Shown: one piece after another, positions 62,486 through 64,000 of the stretch
Layout of the letters: each line of letters opens with the position of its first letter
Position numbering within the stretch: the first letter of the stretch is position 1
Assembly (NCBI RefSeq): GCF_016907385.1
Contig: NZ_JAFBBU010000001.1
Location: 558,001 to 622,000 of the forward strand
DNA from: Subtercola frigoramans
GTDB taxonomy: Bacteria > Actinomycetota > Actinomycetes > Actinomycetales > Microbacteriaceae
DNA: 64,000 bases
Direction: 5' to 3'
The notes under the pieces: generated by a model
What the model was told of the DNA's origin: nothing
The model's database searches: none
The model's input: the letters and a program-made list of their open reading frames with translations, nothing else
Position numbers and translations under genes: made by a program

Positions 62486-63130
62486 GTGGTAGCCAGCCAA
62501 ATTCATCTCGTCCGTCACGGCGAGGTCTTCAATCCCGAGCATGTGCTCTATGGGCGACTGCCCGGCTTCGGGCTCTCAGACCTCGGCCGGCAGATCGCAC
62601 AGTCGGCAGCCGACGAACTCGCAGAGCGAAACCGTCCGGTCTCCGCCCTCTTCGCTTCGCCGCTGCAGCGCGCACAGGAGTCTGCCGAACCCCTGTCTGC
62701 TGCCTTCGGCCTCGAGATCCAGACCGAACCGCGCATCATCGAACCCACCAACAAGTTCGAGGGCATGAGCCCGCAGATGCGCAACGCAGCGCTGCGCCGG
62801 CCACAGAACTGGTCCTGGGTCGCGAACCCGTTCAAGCCGAGCTGGGGCGAGCCGTACAAGAGCATCACGAACCGGATGATCGCTGCCCTGCACGATGCGT
62901 ACGACTCCGTCGATTCGGGCGACGTCGTCATGGTGAGCCACCAGCTGCCGATCTGGGCGACCCACCTCGAGATCACCGGGCAACGACTGTGGCACGACCC
63001 TCGCAGGAGGCGCTGCAACCTGTCGAGCATCACCTCGTTCGAGCGCGTCGGCGGCATCTTTCTCGAAGTCGGCTACGAAGACCCCGCGGCAGACCTCCTG
63101 GCGCTGGCCACCGACGACGGGGCGGTGTGA
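62486..63130 (+). CDS. Histidine phosphatase family protein of the cytochrome c locus
   Basis: 214 residues from GTG 62486. RHG motif (IHLVRHGEVFNP) and second His (VMVSHQLPIW) are present. In actinobacteria a phosphatase of this type regularly precedes the TlpA-CcdA-ResB-CcsB genes, as it does here, with a GTGA overlap to the TlpA-like gene. The substrate is unknown. Confidence 0.92.
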   Translation: MVASQIHLVRHGEVFNPEHVLYGRLPGFGLSDLGRQIAQSAADELAERNRPVSALFASPLQRAQESAEPLSAAFGLEIQTEPRIIEPTNKFEGMSPQMRNAALRRPQNWSWVANPFKPSWGEPYKSITNRMIAALHDAYDSVDSGDVVMVSHQLPIWATHLEITGQRLWHDPRRRRCNLSSITSFERVGGIFLEVGYEDPAADLLALATDDGAV

Positions 63131-63768
63131 CACCGGGCATGCCTGACTCACTCTTTACCCGAATCCTGTCGGCGCGCACCTCGCGTCGCCTGCGTGCGTT
63201 CGGCGCTGCACTGGCATTGGCTGGGCTGCTCGCCGGCTGCTCGAGCGACACCTGGGCCAAGCAATACGCGGCCGGCGACTCGAAGCAGTACATCGCCGGC
63301 GACGGCACCGTGACCGAGATTGCCGCAGAGAACCGTGGCACTCCCGTCAGCTTCACGGCCACCACGGAATCCGGAACGTCCGTAGGCTCCTCGCAGTACC
63401 TGGGCCAGGTGCTCGTTCTGAACTTCTGGTACGCCGGGTGCGCGCCCTGCCGGGCCGAAGCACCCGCTCTGCAGACCCTCAGCGCGAAATACGCCGACAA
63501 GGGAGCGAGCTTTCTCGGTGTGAACGTGCGCGACCAGGCCGACACCGCCCTCTCGTTCGAGAAGTCGTTCGGCATCACCTATCCGTCGGTCATCGACACC
63601 GACGGGGGTGTGCAGCTGGCCCTCGCAGGGCTTGTCGCGCCCAACGCCGTGCCGACGACACTCGTGATCGACAAGCAGGGCCGGGTCGCCGCACGGATTC
63701 TGGGCCAGACCACCGAGCCGAGCATCCTCGACACCCTCATCAGCGGCGCTGTCGCTGAAACGAACTGA
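63127..63768 (+). CDS. TlpA/ResA-like thiol-disulfide lipoprotein
   Basis: 213 residues from GTG 63127, overlapping the upstream stop (GTGA); ATG 63139 is an alternative. Lipoprotein signal with lipobox LLAGC (ALALAGLLAGCSSD). The thioredoxin domain carries CAPC (NFWYAGCAPCRAEAP) and a cis-Pro (NAVPTTLVIDKQG). It works outside the membrane to reduce apocytochrome c Cys pairs, taking electrons from CcdA encoded 5 bp downstream. Confidence 0.94.
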   Translation: MTPGMPDSLFTRILSARTSRRLRAFGAALALAGLLAGCSSDTWAKQYAAGDSKQYIAGDGTVTEIAAENRGTPVSFTATTESGTSVGSSQYLGQVLVLNFWYAGCAPCRAEAPALQTLSAKYADKGASFLGVNVRDQADTALSFEKSFGITYPSVIDTDGGVQLALAGLVAPNAVPTTLVIDKQGRVAARILGQTTEPSILDTLISGAVAETN

Positions 63769-63773
63769 CAACC

Positions 63774-64000
63774 GTGGTGAACCCGTTCGCCGACGCCGTG
63801 CTCAACGGCCAGCTCCTCGTTGCGATTCCCATCGCCATGCTGGCCGGGCTGGTCTCGTTTGCTTCGCCGTGCGTGCTGCCGCTCGTTCCGGGCTACCTGG
63901 CGTACGTCGGCGGCCTGAGTGAGCCGGGGGAGCGTTCGAATCGCCGCAGGGTGCTTCTGGGCATCAGCCTCTTCGTTCTCGGCTTCTCCCTGGTCTTCGT
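63774..64000 (+). CDS. ccdA: Cytochrome c biogenesis protein CcdA (5' part)
   Basis: The frame opens at GTG 63774 (or GTG 63777) and continues past the window end. Residues ~20-40 give the typical AMLAGLVSFASPCVLPLVPGYLAYVGG with the first redox Cys and Pro-Cys-Val motif, followed by the start of TM2. CcdA passes electrons from cytoplasmic thioredoxin to the TlpA-like lipoprotein. ResB and CcsB genes are expected beyond the window. Confidence 0.94.
   Translation, partial: MVNPFADAVLNGQLLVAIPIAMLAGLVSFASPCVLPLVPGYLAYVGGLSEPGERSNRRRVLLGISLFVLGFSLVF

Overview
This window comes from the chromosome of a high-GC Gram-positive actinobacterium, most likely a member of the Microbacteriaceae. I infer this from the high GC, the many GTG starts, the tiny 32-residue bS22 ribosomal protein, a sortase motif of the LAxTG type, F420-dependent oxidoreductases, a short archaeal-type aspartyl-tRNA synthetase and the SUF and lipoate genes. 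No rRNA, tRNA or CRISPR array was found.

Region by region. (1) 1-10260 is an accessory island. It holds the 3' part of an Rhs-repeat protein with a swapped C-terminal tip carrying HEAAH, two tandem paralogous lipoproteins right behind it, a run of small membrane proteins, a second decayed Rhs fragment, and an intact IS21-family element (5958-8054). That element has 53-bp inverted repeats and a perfect 6-bp target duplication, and it splits a membrane-protein gene whose frame is restored by in-silico excision. (2) 10300-21050 is core metabolism: two aldo/keto reductases, a flavinylated ferric-reductase pair, lipB-lipA, sufS-sufU and a GGDEF-EAL protein. (3) 21300-24790 is a 3-oxoacid CoA-transferase/thiolase/IclR operon of the beta-ketoadipate type. 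(4) 25790-36320 is the most interesting part: two divergent operons carrying a fatty acyl-CoA reductase fused to a HAD domain, an alkylglycerone-phosphate synthase, an SDR, two PlsC-type acyltransferases, a LarA-like protein and two ferritin-like proteins, one with all di-iron ligands and one without, plus a TetR regulator. Together these can supply each step of ether-lipid synthesis, and the di-iron protein is a candidate for the missing aerobic plasmalogen desaturase in actinobacteria. (5) 36500-54130 is mixed housekeeping: F420 oxidoreductase, dienelactone hydrolase, molybdopterin oxidoreductase with its reductase, photolyase/MarR, upp, tadA, a CDF transporter, proC and Trk potassium uptake. 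(6) 54350-57830 is a cell-wall-anchored subtilase. (7) 57900-64000 holds a BldC/excisionase-like protein, bS22, a HAD phosphatase, glutaredoxin-like and Dabb proteins, a RadC-like protein without its metal site, aspS, and the start of a cytochrome c maturation operon (phosphatase, TlpA-like, CcdA).

Extragenic repeats are abundant: a family of inverted repeats built from GGTTGAGTAG and GTATCGAAAC (around 21.1, 24.8-25.05 and 39.5-39.7 kb), a long-stem palindrome family (10.2, 12.8 and 12.9 kb), a related GC-rich element (44.7, 46.6 and 46.75 kb) and several short tandem arrays.
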